DNA of 64,000 nucleotides from Fuerstiella marisgermanici (GTDB taxonomy: Bacteria > Planctomycetota > Planctomycetia > Planctomycetales > Planctomycetaceae), in the NCBI RefSeq assembly GCF_001983935.1, contig NZ_CP017641.1, positions 4,898,001 through 4,962,000 of the forward strand, given 5' to 3'. Positions 52,501 through 60,833 of this stretch are shown here, in pieces (within the stretch, counting starts at the first letter, position 1; every line of letters starts with the position of its first letter). The notes under the pieces were generated by a model. The model had not been told where the DNA came from. It did not search any database and saw only the letters and a list, made by a program, of their open reading frames with translations. The position numbers were made by a program, and so were the translations under genes.

Positions 52501-53706
52501 CGCGTTTCCGAAGTCGGTGCCGGAACCCTGACCGTCGTGACAGGCCGTACAGCCGAACGTGGCGACCGGGTGAGGGCTGGATGCGGTCACGAATAGTTCG
52601 TGATTAGGATGTGTTGTATAGGGATGTGGGAACTTGTTCTCAGCGATCCAGTCCTGGACATCATCAGATTCAATGTCGCCGTGAGGAAACGCAGCCTTAT
52701 TGCCCGGGGCGGTGCGGTCCATGTTCATGTGACATGTGCGGCAACGATCGAAGCGCGCGATTTCCGTCATACCCAGTGTTTGATGCAATTCGGGAAGCCA
52801 GTCCTGAGTCGGTTTGTACTGACCGTTGAAGCCGTCGATGATCGGCAGTGCCATTACGGTTCGCTTGAGCTTTTTGAGGCCACTTTCCGGTTCAATGTCG
52901 TCGAGCGCGGCTTCGGCCAAAACAACGTCAGCCTGCAGCTTGTCAATCGACTTCTTCACTTCGACCGTCTGCAGCTTCAGATCGGCCAGAGTTCTTAGTT
53001 GCTCACGGCGTTTTTCGGCGGCCGCTTCCTTTTCGGCTTTAACGTCCGCTGAGTCGCCTTCTTCGTAGACAACCTGCACAGCGTCCGCGTCGCCGATTTC
53101 TTTGAGTCGTTGCTGAGCAGCTTCGAGTTCAAGCTGCACCTGATCACTCGCAACCTGAGCTTCCTCGTATTTTTCCGTCAACGCTACCAACGTCGCATCG
53201 TCCAGCTGGTCGCGTACACCAAGGTCAAAGTCGGCTCGCTTTTCGTCTCGAACCGCGTTCTTATTCTTCAGGTCGAGCGCGAGCTTATCGACAGCACGTT
53301 GAGCCGCGTCTCTTTCTTTTTCAAGCTGCTTCCGCAGCTCTGCAATCTCACGCAGATTCGCGGCTTCCTGCTCCAGTTCCTGACGTGCCTGCTCAGATTC
53401 AGCCTTTGCCGCATCACGTTCGGCTTCCGCGGCACGGCTTTCGAAATCCATTGCCGCCTCAAGCTCAGACAACTCGCTCGCCAGTTCTTCCCGCTGCGCA
53501 ACGAATTGCTCAGACTTAAGCTGAGCAATGTCGCGTTCTTTCGCAGCCGCCTGCAACTTAAAGTTGGTGGACTGGTACGCGCGCCATGGATCAGAGTAGT
53601 CCTGCACCATCACGATGATGACGCCTACCAGCAGGGCGACACAACTAATCGCAAAGACCAGATGCAGCTTCTTCTGATTCCAAAGAAAGGATTCGTTTGC
53701 CGGCAT
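49552..53706 (-). CDS. Octaheme membrane cytochrome c with coiled-coil domain
   Basis: 1384 residues. One membrane helix near the N-terminus (LHLVFAISCVALLVGVIIVM, about 14-33) is followed by about 230 residues of charged coiled coil (40-290). The rest is periplasmic with eight CXXCH sites: CRTCH (about 322), CTACH (about 386), CIKCH, CFGCH, CLACH, CYGCH, CTGCH and CIKCH (about 1235). They are separated by Met-containing blocks such as STKMPQFFNL, RTRMPNLYLD and LRMPRFNLSPKEAQTLA, each typical of a cytochrome c domain axial Met. It sits directly after cytochrome b and before the carriers, so a role as the large cytochrome c subunit of the bc complex, in place of cytochrome c1, is likely. No close textbook homologue is known to me. 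Confidence 0.85.
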   Translation of the reverse strand: MPANESFLWNQKKLHLVFAISCVALLVGVIIVMVQDYSDPWRAYQSTNFKLQAAAKERDIAQLKSEQFVAQREELASELSELEAAMDFESRAAEAERDAAKAESEQARQELEQEAANLREIAELRKQLEKERDAAQRAVDKLALDLKNKNAVRDEKRADFDLGVRDQLDDATLVALTEKYEEAQVASDQVQLELEAAQQRLKEIGDADAVQVVYEEGDSADVKAEKEAAAEKRREQLRTLADLKLQTVEVKKSIDKLQADVVLAEAALDDIEPESGLKKLKRTVMALPIIDGFNGQYKPTQDWLPELHQTLGMTEIARFDRCRTCHMNMDRTAPGNKAAFPHGDIESDDVQDWIAENKFPHPYTTHPNHELFVTASSPHPVATFGCTACHDGQGSGTDFGNAEHTPNDPHQAEDWHHEFGYHPNHFWEYPMQPERFQESTCIKCHHNVTELSVHPEFGNSAPKVSKGFELIGKYGCFGCHEIHGFDGGSAIGPDIRLEPQTAAQEQRVAEDPTQVAGKYRKVGPSLRHIAAKTSASFIAYWTEIPGRFRPSTKMPQFFNLSNQQDEKAQAFEAVELQGIAKVLINGSQDIDLLKPAADYTPDAERGKTLFKERGCLACHQHSAVPGTEADFGPNISDIHKKVDRNEDNADFSDWLYTWVKEPTRYHERTRMPNLYLDPYTQGEDTIDPAADITAFLLSQGKAEEFPVEEASDEALDELVTLFLKKARFSETAVETILETKRFPRTLEDTSGDERVLATEDATAVENADDWRNRKLEYIGRRTISRYGCYGCHDIPGYEDARPIGVALQDWGRKDTSKLGLEHIEEFLHHHGETGYRNFDEALGDSTLERVKEGMAMAEDGSVSEEKLEPEMTHAYFYDSLLHHGRPGFIWQKLRGPRTYDWLKTETKGYDERLRMPKFPLKEDEIEAIATFVLGLVAEPPSEKYVYTPDVQEQNRIEGEFLLAKYNCTGCHIVELPKVTFGVDLDEDILPSQLGPADHEDALELLLNIRKPKMALTGESGKFKIDGEEVELPLASFHGIRMVEPDPEEEDPEFRESGFDSWETLQFGEGEDAPRLFPATRITVPDTKMVDYQAARGGDFAEWLVDDLVENRTDGNRNLAWQASPPPLYQEGLKVQTPWLYQFLLEPEQLRYTTVLRMPRFNLSPKEAQTLANYFAAVDGAEFPYQELKPKDPNYLTETAEELREEDLLAKDESYLHQSWKVINGPLCIKCHSLGGRKFKASDPKKDIQGPNLNRVHQRLRADWLRVWLYKPTWITPYTSMPVNFPKNQQQFPDLFGGEAGHQVEGVAAGLMNYPKLMEDVGPVVYSPPGTEAAPVEGAATADEATDPTDAPKPAEESSEKAAALNNASDKPKLTASADTTGAEE

Positions 53707-53856
53707 TGCAGTTCAGGCTCCAGCCTTTTGTGTAAGCTTTCAGCGGTTAGCTGTTGGCGATTAACTATTAAGAACAGGTACGTCGGCCATGTCGCAATGA
53801 CTGTGCAGCCGAACGAAACACGCTTCAACCCGAAGGAAGAACGCGGAATAAACACA

Positions 53857-55233
53857 TCAGATATTAAAGAACCACTCCGGGATCCCGACGAGGTACTTCA
53901 ATGAGAAGGTCCAGCGAAGGATCATTTTGATTGGCAGCACGGCCATCCACAGAATCAGGTTAGAGAACACCAGAAACCGCAGCACGCCCATTCGCACAAA
54001 GAACTTTCGCAGGACGGTTAGGCCCAACAGCGGCGGCAGCAATGCGAAGTAGCCAATCACCAGCAAAATACCAGGAGCCTCACGCAGCAGGAACGTCGGC
54101 CATTGCCATCCAAACGTCGTGCCTTTCGGAATCCCACCATAGACAGCGTTGATGCCAGGAGCATTCCAGAAGAACTCCGACAGGTTCACGTTATTCGCGG
54201 CCTTCACTTTGTGAACATCCCACACTTCATAGATGCCGTAGAAGTTCCAGTTTGGGCCTCGCATAAACGTGCCCAAAACGATCAAGGCAATCCATAGTGG
54301 AAAGAACCCAAACAAAAAGGTCCCAACCGCGAACGCTCGGTCCTTGAAACAGTAGTAGCCGTTGCCTGTCTTGTTGAAGTCGATATACGGGATCGCCATC
54401 AGCCCGCCCAGAATAATTCCCGGCAGCACAACACCGGCCAACCACGGGTCGAAGTACACAAGCATTTCCTGGAGACCAAGAAAGTACCACGGCGCCTTCG
54501 ACGGGTTCGGGGTCTTGACGGATGACGCTGGCTCTTCCAACGGAGCCTTCAAGACGATGGCCCAAAAGATAAGCACGGCCGTCAAAACAACCATACAGAT
54601 CAACTCGGTATAGACCAGGTCCGGCCACACCAGAACTTTGTCACTACCCCCGTTGTCCACTTCATACAGCGGACGCCCTTCTTCCATGCGTTTGTCATTG
54701 TCGACGGCGCGGCGGAAGTAGATCCATGTCAGGAATGACACGATGAACAACATGGCCACAATTGGCACGTTGTCCGGCTTACCAACAATCTGACGGAAGT
54801 CGTAGTCGCTGAGGCTTAGGCCCATAAAGACCAGTGCCGCCTGAAACATCGACCAGGCAACGGTGTCCTTAATCCAGTACTCGCGGTACCGAATCATGGC
54901 CCAGAAAACCAGTATCGAACCCGCAAAGTAAACGACGGGCCGAGCAAAGATGTAGTCGACCGGATTCTTGAACCATTCGGGCAGCCGAATCAGAAACGCA
55001 TCAGGGCTGCTGGTCCCCGTAAAATGAGCGGCGGACAGCATCATCAGACCGGCCGTCAGCACGGCCCAAACCGTCGCCACCGGCATGCCGCCGACAACGG
55101 GCGTGTCTTTCGCGAATTCACCATCCACCTTAAAGCTGCGGATCGTCCACAGCAGGTTCATGACGAACAGAATCAGGTAATACCAGCCGAGGCCGTGCAG
55201 TACGCTGGATGTCAGATCGGGATGAGGATTCAT
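53857..55233 (-). CDS. Cytochrome b, C-terminal (subunit IV-like) with extra N-terminal membrane part
   Basis: 458 residues, about eleven hydrophobic segments. The middle block APWYFLGLQEMLVYFDPWLA, GVVLPGIILGGLMAIPYID, is the petD/cytochrome b C-terminal signature; the Pro-x-x-Tyr-type quinol motif is replaced by APWYFLG. The first 200 residues are an additional membrane region (GWYYLILFVMNLLWTIRSFK, VATVWAVLTAGLMMLSAAHF, VVYFAGSILVFWAMIRY) not found in ordinary subunit IV (about 160 residues). The C-terminal helices after 350 are also extra (GILLVIGYFALLPPLLGLTV). It forms the quinone sites together with the cytochrome b N part encoded upstream. Confidence 0.85.
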   Translation of the reverse strand: MNPHPDLTSSVLHGLGWYYLILFVMNLLWTIRSFKVDGEFAKDTPVVGGMPVATVWAVLTAGLMMLSAAHFTGTSSPDAFLIRLPEWFKNPVDYIFARPVVYFAGSILVFWAMIRYREYWIKDTVAWSMFQAALVFMGLSLSDYDFRQIVGKPDNVPIVAMLFIVSFLTWIYFRRAVDNDKRMEEGRPLYEVDNGGSDKVLVWPDLVYTELICMVVLTAVLIFWAIVLKAPLEEPASSVKTPNPSKAPWYFLGLQEMLVYFDPWLAGVVLPGIILGGLMAIPYIDFNKTGNGYYCFKDRAFAVGTFLFGFFPLWIALIVLGTFMRGPNWNFYGIYEVWDVHKVKAANNVNLSEFFWNAPGINAVYGGIPKGTTFGWQWPTFLLREAPGILLVIGYFALLPPLLGLTVLRKFFVRMGVLRFLVFSNLILWMAVLPIKMILRWTFSLKYLVGIPEWFFNI

Positions 55234-55323
55234 GAATGGGTTAGTTTTCGGTATTCAGTTTTCAGTATTCAGTCAATGCAGCGGGCCGCGAAATCATTTC
55301 CTGCAGCCTTTTACCCTTCGCCA

Positions 55324-56097
55324 TTACAGCGGCTGACTGATGCCCCCGTCCTTACGAACTCGCCAGAAGTGGACCGCAATCAAACCAGAGACGACAATCG
55401 GAATCGCCACGCAATGCAGAATATAGAACCGGTTCAGGGTCGCTTCACCTACGAAGCGACCACCCAGCAGCAGGAACTTGGCATCACTGGCATTTGTAAT
55501 CAGGTCATATCCGCCCATGTTCAGCAACTGAAAACCAGGCCCCTCACCACCCAGGAAAGGATGGGCGCGAGCCATGTTCGACCCGACAGTAATCGCCCAG
55601 ATCGCAAGCTGATCCCAAGGCAACAGATAGCCAGTGAAGGACAGCAATAGAGTTAACACCAACAGCAAAACGCCGATCACCCAGTTGAATTCACGCGGCG
55701 GCTTGTAACTTCCCGTCAAAAAGACGCGGTACATATGCAGCCAGACGGTGATCACCATCGCGTGAGCCCCCCAGCGGTGGATCTCACGCATGATCCCCAG
55801 CGTCTGCACATCGCGCAGCGCCTGAATATCGTAGAACGCCCACTCCAAAGTGGGCCGATAATAGAACATCAGCATCACGCCGGTGAGCGTTTCCACCAGA
55901 AACAGAAAGAACGTGATCCCGCCCATACACCATGTGTAGGACAGAGCGATCCCCTGCTGCTTGATCGAAACCGGGTGCAGATGCAAAAAGAAGTTGGTCA
56001 GCATCACGACCACTCGATTACGACGGTCCGTCGGAGCCGGGTGACGGAAGACACTCTTCCAGATCTGTGAGTTACGAATATAGTCGCCTACGGACAC
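55324..56097 (-). CDS. Cytochrome b, N-terminal (b6-like) heme-binding part
   Basis: 257 residues from the GTG at 56097, chosen because AGAAGGAAG lies 7 bases upstream; a GTG at 56160 is also in frame. Four helices carry the two heme b ligand pairs: His in [10 protein letters not shown] and in VWLHMYRVF (14 apart), and His in [10 protein letters not shown] and in [11 protein letters not shown] (15 apart). The 15-residue second spacing is the b6-type value. [20 protein letters not shown] is the conserved quinol-site block. It oxidises quinol together with the Rieske protein encoded directly upstream and bifurcates electrons across the membrane. The split cytochrome b arrangement is like that of b6f-type complexes. 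Confidence 0.92.
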   Translation of the reverse strand: MSVGDYIRNSQIWKSVFRHPAPTDRRNRVVVMLTNFFLHLHPVSIKQQGIALSYTWCMGGITFFLFLVETLTGVMLMFYYRPTLEWAFYDIQALRDVQTLGIMREIHRWGAHAMVITVWLHMYRVFLTGSYKPPREFNWVIGVLLLVLTLLLSFTGYLLPWDQLAIWAITVGSNMARAHPFLGGEGPGFQLLNMGGYDLITNASDAKFLLLGGRFVGEATLNRFYILHCVAIPIVVSGLIAVHFWRVRKDGGISQPL

Positions 56098-56218
56098 TGC
56101 CGAGCTTCCTTCTGCAAAACGATTCGACAACAAAAACGTCGAGTACCGGGCACTAGCCACTTAACCTTGAGGCAGCGGAGCAACCCCGCAACCAAAGCGG
56201 CCCACAATCACCCATCAA

Positions 56219-57343
56219 CTACACTGGCACAAAGCTGGCAGCATTCTCCCACTGACCAAGTTCCTGCTGGAACTTAACACTCTTATCCACTTCCAGCATC
56301 CCATCTTCTGCCAACCGAATCCCATACCGCTCAAGCGGCCGAGGAGCTGGACCTTCGAAGTTGACGCCGGTTTTATAGAATCCCGAGCCATGGCACGGAC
56401 ACTTGAATTTCTGTTCGCCTTCCAGCCAGTTCGGCGTGCAGCCCAGATGAGTACACACGGTCGACAGGGCGTATACCATTTGCTGCCCGTCGATTTCGTC
56501 ATTCACAATCCAAACACCAAACTGAGCTTTCCACTTCGTGGCAACCGTACCCGCACCATAATCAGTTTGCGGACCGATTTTGAATTTTGTCGGCGGCTCC
56601 ACCAGCACATTAGGCATCATGAATCGAGCCATCGCGAGACCGGACGCCGCAGTGGCAGCTGTCAGCGATGACCATGCGATCACGACCGGACTAAGCAGCA
56701 CACCAGCAATCGAACCCAAAGCGCCTCGACGCGATACGTCCTGTGACTTGGCCTTCGGTGCAGCAAACGGAGTGTCCGCTTTCTTCTTCAGCGGCTTCTT
56801 CGGCAATGCGACCGCTTTTGCCGCACCAGTGGGCTCGCCTGTCACAGGATCAGCCGTAACCACTCCCTTGCGAGCGGCTTCGATCATTTCAGCGGCAGAC
56901 ATGCCTTTCGCTTTGGCCGCATCGACCGCCGCAGCCTTTGCGGCTGGCTTCTTGGCTGCCGCACCACCAGCCGCAGGCTTGGAAGCACCGCCACCTTTGA
57001 TGGACGCCAGGATACTGGCCGTGCCGGATGGAGCTGCGCCGCCTGCTGGCTTAGCTGCTGCTCCACCACCGCCACCTTTGATCGATGCCAGAATATCTGC
57101 AGTGCCCTTGGGGGCGGCGCCGGATGGCTTGGCAGCAGCTTTCGGTGCTCCCCCGCCTTTGATCGATGCCAATATGTCAGACGTCCCCGACGGCGGCGGG
57201 CCATCAGGCTTCTCTGCCGCAGCTTCGGATTCGTTTGTCGCCTCATCAACGGGGGCGGCATCGTCCGCAGATGGTTTCGGAGCGGGTGCTCCACCACGAA
57301 TGCGGGCAAGAATATCTTCGGAGGAAGGATTTTTGTCGCTCAT
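56219..57343 (-). CDS. Rieske iron-sulfur protein with repetitive N-terminal extension
   Basis: 374 residues from the ATG at 57343 (MSDKNPSSEDILARIRGGAP). The C-terminal Rieske domain has both cluster motifs, CTHLGC and CPCHGSGF, with the two Cys bridge. One membrane anchor follows a twin-arginine motif (SRRGALGSIAGVLLSPVVIA). The first about 190 residues are Ala/Gly/Pro/Lys-rich and contain four copies of a nine-residue motif (DILARIRGG, DILASIKGG twice, SILASIKGG); they should stay in the cytoplasm. Ordinary Rieske proteins have fewer than 50 residues there. It is the first gene of the respiratory cluster, 121 bp ahead of the chosen cytochrome b start. Confidence 0.92.
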   Translation of the reverse strand: MSDKNPSSEDILARIRGGAPAPKPSADDAAPVDEATNESEAAAEKPDGPPPSGTSDILASIKGGGAPKAAAKPSGAAPKGTADILASIKGGGGGAAAKPAGGAAPSGTASILASIKGGGASKPAAGGAAAKKPAAKAAAVDAAKAKGMSAAEMIEAARKGVVTADPVTGEPTGAAKAVALPKKPLKKKADTPFAAPKAKSQDVSRRGALGSIAGVLLSPVVIAWSSLTAATAASGLAMARFMMPNVLVEPPTKFKIGPQTDYGAGTVATKWKAQFGVWIVNDEIDGQQMVYALSTVCTHLGCTPNWLEGEQKFKCPCHGSGFYKTGVNFEGPAPRPLERYGIRLAEDGMLEVDKSVKFQQELGQWENAASFVPV

Positions 57344-57981
57344 TCGAGCTTCCACCAATCGGTGAGAAGTGTGACGTGAGATGTCTTCGAATCGCCGAAT
57401 GGCAATCACAAAGAAGTGAAGTGAGATCGATGAATGGCCGCGCCAAAAAATGACACTCGCGCGTTTGATCGCCTGCGTTAGGCCTTCAACAACATGGGAT
57501 TCTGCATGCCGGTATCAGCCCTGGCAAGCTGGATGGAAAACAGGCCATTTCTTTTCTCAGAAGACGGAAGTGCCATTTTGGGCACTTCCCGAGCCTGGGA
57601 AGTTAAAGACGCATTCCGCACGCCGATTAAAGGTAGTGCTCAGAATGAACGATGGGCTGCTCGTTGAACACTTGTGATTGCCGAAATTGCGAGTCACGTA
57701 TGCTGAGCAAACAACGTCGTTGCCTCTGTGGATTAAGCGAAAAATTCAGCAGCCCGCATCAACCGCGCACGCAGTTCCACGCGACCTATGCTTCCCGTCC
57801 ACCGCAGCATCCACTCGCCAACGCGGCTCAGCAAAGGAGTCATAACCGTCGCAGTGATGACAAGCACTGAAGGCGGCTGAGATACAACATGTGGTTCGAT
57901 TCGGATCATCGGCCAGGCGCCAAATCACAACGAGATCGGCAACGACCTTCGCGCTGAATGCCAACGGCCGCGCAGCATGAG
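57344..57981. other. Regulatory region upstream of the respiratory cluster
   Basis: 638 bp without a gene. It should hold the main promoter of the 17-kb minus-strand cluster. A perfect 9-bp inverted repeat GGAAGTGCC (57567-57575) / GGCACTTCC (57581-57589) with a 6-base loop stands out and could be an operator or a structured leader; no T-run follows. No sigma-70 boxes were assigned. Confidence 0.45.
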
Positions 57982-59406
57982 CTAATGCGTGAAGGTAAAC
58001 ACGATCCCTGCTTCCGTTCGATCAGTGTCGAACTCCTCGTTGTCGGAAGCAAATCGGTCGTACCCCACGATCGCCGACACGGAGAACAACTTCGTGCATT
58101 GCCAACGCAGTCGAGCGCCGACGCGCCAGGTGGTTTCATCGCGATCGACAGCTCCTGTGAAGTCCGGGTAATGCCGATACCCGACGCCAGCTTTAGGAAT
58201 GAGGCTAAGCTTTTCGTTGAGCTGAATCGTCACGTCCGTGTGAAGATTTGCCGCTGAATATCGGAAGTCAGCACCTCGCGTGGCGGCGTGTTCCAGGTCG
58301 GCCCCCAAACTCCAGGCCGGAATCCACTTCGACTCCGTGGTAAAAAAGCGACTGACTCCTGCTGTGTAAGCAGGGCCGTCCAGAGATTCGACAGACGGAG
58401 TCACTCCATCTTCGGTGAAGTCGGCGAAGCTTGTCGTGAAGTAGCTGTAGATGGCATCGCTGTCCGGCAGGATGGCTGTCAGCGACGCAGTGACGGAATG
58501 CCGGTCGCCAAAATGATCGCCACCGAGGAAGTCTGTACTGTACACGTAATCCACACGGCCGATTAGCGGATGATCGGCCCATTCAAAATCCCGCTCCACA
58601 AACAGTCCGGGCTGAAAGCTGGCAAGGTTGAGAGAATCAAAATTGCTTTCATTGAAAGTAAAGTACCCGCGTCCCAACGGCCCGACTCGCATTCGGCCAT
58701 TGTCAAAAGCAATCCACTCCAGACTCGGACTGATAAACAGTTGCGCACTGGCTCCATCGCCTGTGCGCAGGCTTCGACTGATGGGTGTCAGACTCAGATT
58801 CGTGTTGTACAGCGTGCCAACCTCAAACACCGCACGAAACCGATCCGTTGGCGTCGTGGTGTCTGATTCGATGACATCCAGAATCCGATCAAGATCGTCG
58901 GCGCCATCGAAGGTTTGAATCTCATAGCCGATCAGGTTGATGGAATTCAGTTCGTCTTCGTCGATGGTCGTACTGTCCGCCATAGAAGGAGCATTCGACG
59001 AACCTGTGTTGCCGAAGCCTCGTTTGCTGAGCTCTGCGGCGTAACTGCTTTCTGGCCCGAGCGACATCACAGCGGAATAGTGAGCGGCCGCCGCTTCTGA
59101 TTGCCCAAGATCCGAAAGCAAGTCGCCCAGGTCCGAGTGAGCGGCGATGTTGTCGGCCTGCTCCTGGAGAGCTCTTTCGAAAGCCTTCTTCGCCTGAGCT
59201 GTATCGCCTTGCTTTTGATAGATCCGGCCAATCAGCCGCCACGAATCCGAACGCGTGGGATCTTCCTGCACCATCTTCTGCAGCAGAGTCAGCATTTCTT
59301 GGTCAGGATTTCCGGCATCAGATTGCTGCCCGACGGCGGCATGCATCAGCGCAAAAAAGCAGACTAGCGCGCATGAACCATGGCGAATAAGTTGCTTGCA
59401 TTGCAA
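57982..59406 (-). CDS. TPR and beta-barrel outer-membrane protein
   Basis: 474 residues with a signal peptide (cleavage near AAVGQQ). Residues about 35-135 contain two or three TPR repeats (DSWRLIGRIYQKQGDTAQAK, AKKAFERALQEQADNIAAHS). After an acidic linker, residues 190-474 are alternating strands (VEVGTLYNTNLSLTPISRS-like, RMRVGPLGRGYFTFNESNFD, VDYVYSTDFLGGDHFGDRHS, TRTEAGIVFTFTH-type end), ending in Phe-Thr-His as in beta-barrel porins. It resembles surface lipoprotein-assembly or DUF560-type barrels with TPR heads. An assembly or export pore is inferred. It diverges from the Gln-rich protein gene at 59589. Confidence 0.78.
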   Translation of the reverse strand: MQCKQLIRHGSCALVCFFALMHAAVGQQSDAGNPDQEMLTLLQKMVQEDPTRSDSWRLIGRIYQKQGDTAQAKKAFERALQEQADNIAAHSDLGDLLSDLGQSEAAAAHYSAVMSLGPESSYAAELSKRGFGNTGSSNAPSMADSTTIDEDELNSINLIGYEIQTFDGADDLDRILDVIESDTTTPTDRFRAVFEVGTLYNTNLSLTPISRSLRTGDGASAQLFISPSLEWIAFDNGRMRVGPLGRGYFTFNESNFDSLNLASFQPGLFVERDFEWADHPLIGRVDYVYSTDFLGGDHFGDRHSVTASLTAILPDSDAIYSYFTTSFADFTEDGVTPSVESLDGPAYTAGVSRFFTTESKWIPAWSLGADLEHAATRGADFRYSAANLHTDVTIQLNEKLSLIPKAGVGYRHYPDFTGAVDRDETTWRVGARLRWQCTKLFSVSAIVGYDRFASDNEEFDTDRTEAGIVFTFTH

Positions 59407-59588
59407 GGGAATCTTCTCTTTCCACGGCCCGGCAGTTTGTTGTAACTTGCTTGTCGGTAGTTCCTGGAAGGGCCTTTTTATCAGGACACTGCGAATACGG
59501 ACAGGCCGATTTTCGGCGATGCCGTACCCCCATCTTCCTGTCTCGGCACGCCCGCGACGAAACCCTGAAATGCAAGGATACGCAAATC

Positions 59589-60659
59589 ATGGCCTCTCTT
59601 AGATTTACATGTTCTGCCGTTGGCATCGTGGCCCTTCTGACATCCACAGCGTCCGCTCAACTTAACGGCGTCGCCGGAGCTGCCGCCGCCGCGAGATCAA
59701 ACACGCAAATTCAGCAACAGGTGCAAAATCAGGTACAACAGCAGGTGCAGGCGCAGGCACAGGTTCAGCAACAGGTCCAGGCCAGAGCGCAAGCTCAGGT
59801 TCAATCGCGCATTCAGGCAGAAGCCGCTCGCGCTGCCAGTATTGCTCAACGAGTCACTTTGACGGCTCAAAACCAGGTGGCAGCCGCTGTCAGCAATCAG
59901 GCAGCAGCCGCACGCCAACGTGCGTCGAGCGGCTTGAACGTTCGACTGGCCGCCAACGCGAGAATCGGGACCAATGTGGGAGTTGGGACTTCGCAAGCCC
60001 GCATGGACACAAACACGGCCGCTCGACTGGGGCTTGATACACGACTTAGTTTGCCCGCCGACCTGACTCGAACAGACGTTCAGGTTTACGACAACATCTT
60101 CGGTCGCTTCAACCCGCTCCGCAAACCAGCGAACGAAACGCCGAATCCAACCGTTAGCGTCCCGCAGCCAAATGCCGACCCATCAGCATCCGACGAATCG
60201 CCAGAAGGTGGCGTGTCGTCGCGTAGCCGATCAGGTCTGCTCGCGAGCCTCGAAAGCGATGCGTCGTTAAGCACTCGCATCAACGTCGCAGCTCGTCAGC
60301 GCCGCGCTCAGATCTCAGAAGTGCGTGACCGAGCTCTCGCGACATCTGACACACAGCTGATGCTGAAAGCGCAGAAAATGGAAGACGCATTAAATGCGTT
60401 TGCCAGTGCCCAGACACAGCTGCAAGCGAAGGCCAACGGAAAAATCCGACAGGCCGCTCAATCGCAACCCAAAGGTCTTAGCACAAAACCTGTCAGCCAG
60501 GTGAACTTCTCTGCAAACGGCAGCGCCACAACTTCAGCGGCGGCCAACAACGGACAACCACCTTCAGCACCACCAGCAGCCGCAGCACCACCTGCAGCAC
60601 AACCAACCGCCCCGCAAAGCGATTCCGGTAGCGCGCCAGCCGGATCCGTTCAACAGTAG
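59589..60659 (+). CDS. Gln/Ala-rich secreted protein of unknown function
   Basis: 356 residues from the ATG at 59589, with AAGGA about 11 bases upstream; the longer frame from 59451 has no signal peptide at its start. MASLRFTCSAVGIVALLTST is a signal peptide ending ASAQ. Residues 35-85 are a repeat of Gln-Val-Gln-Ala units (QQVQNQVQQQVQAQAQVQQQ), continuing as an Ala-rich helix. A middle domain (VYDNIFGRFNPLRKP) follows, then helical stretches (AQISEVRDRALATSDTQLML) and a Pro/Ala/Ser-rich tail. It could be a surface or periplasmic filament or a coiled-coil adhesin; this is inference. It is followed by a strong terminator at 60691. Confidence 0.7.
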   Translation: MASLRFTCSAVGIVALLTSTASAQLNGVAGAAAAARSNTQIQQQVQNQVQQQVQAQAQVQQQVQARAQAQVQSRIQAEAARAASIAQRVTLTAQNQVAAAVSNQAAAARQRASSGLNVRLAANARIGTNVGVGTSQARMDTNTAARLGLDTRLSLPADLTRTDVQVYDNIFGRFNPLRKPANETPNPTVSVPQPNADPSASDESPEGGVSSRSRSGLLASLESDASLSTRINVAARQRRAQISEVRDRALATSDTQLMLKAQKMEDALNAFASAQTQLQAKANGKIRQAAQSQPKGLSTKPVSQVNFSANGSATTSAAANNGQPPSAPPAAAAPPAAQPTAPQSDSGSAPAGSVQQ

Positions 60660-60690
60660 TGACATCACGGCTTGACTACCTAAAAAACAA

Positions 60691-60724
60691 AGGAGGACCG
60701 GCACACCGCCGGTCCTCCTTTTTC
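60691..60724 (+). terminator. Strong Rho-independent terminator
   Basis: AGGAGGACCGGC (60691-60702), loop ACACC and GCCGGTCCTCCT (60708-60719) form a 12-bp perfect stem, followed by TTTTC on the plus strand and preceded by AAAAAACAAA, so it can work in both directions. It lies between the Gln-rich gene and the convergent ceramidase-like gene. Confidence 0.9.
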
Positions 60725-60833
60725 AGTTACACCTAACTTCAGTTGCGCCTATCCGACGCCATTGCAGCTCGCGGTCACCTTCAAACTCGGCGACTGAATT
60801 GCTGCCCGGTCACGGAGACTCCGCTTACGCATT

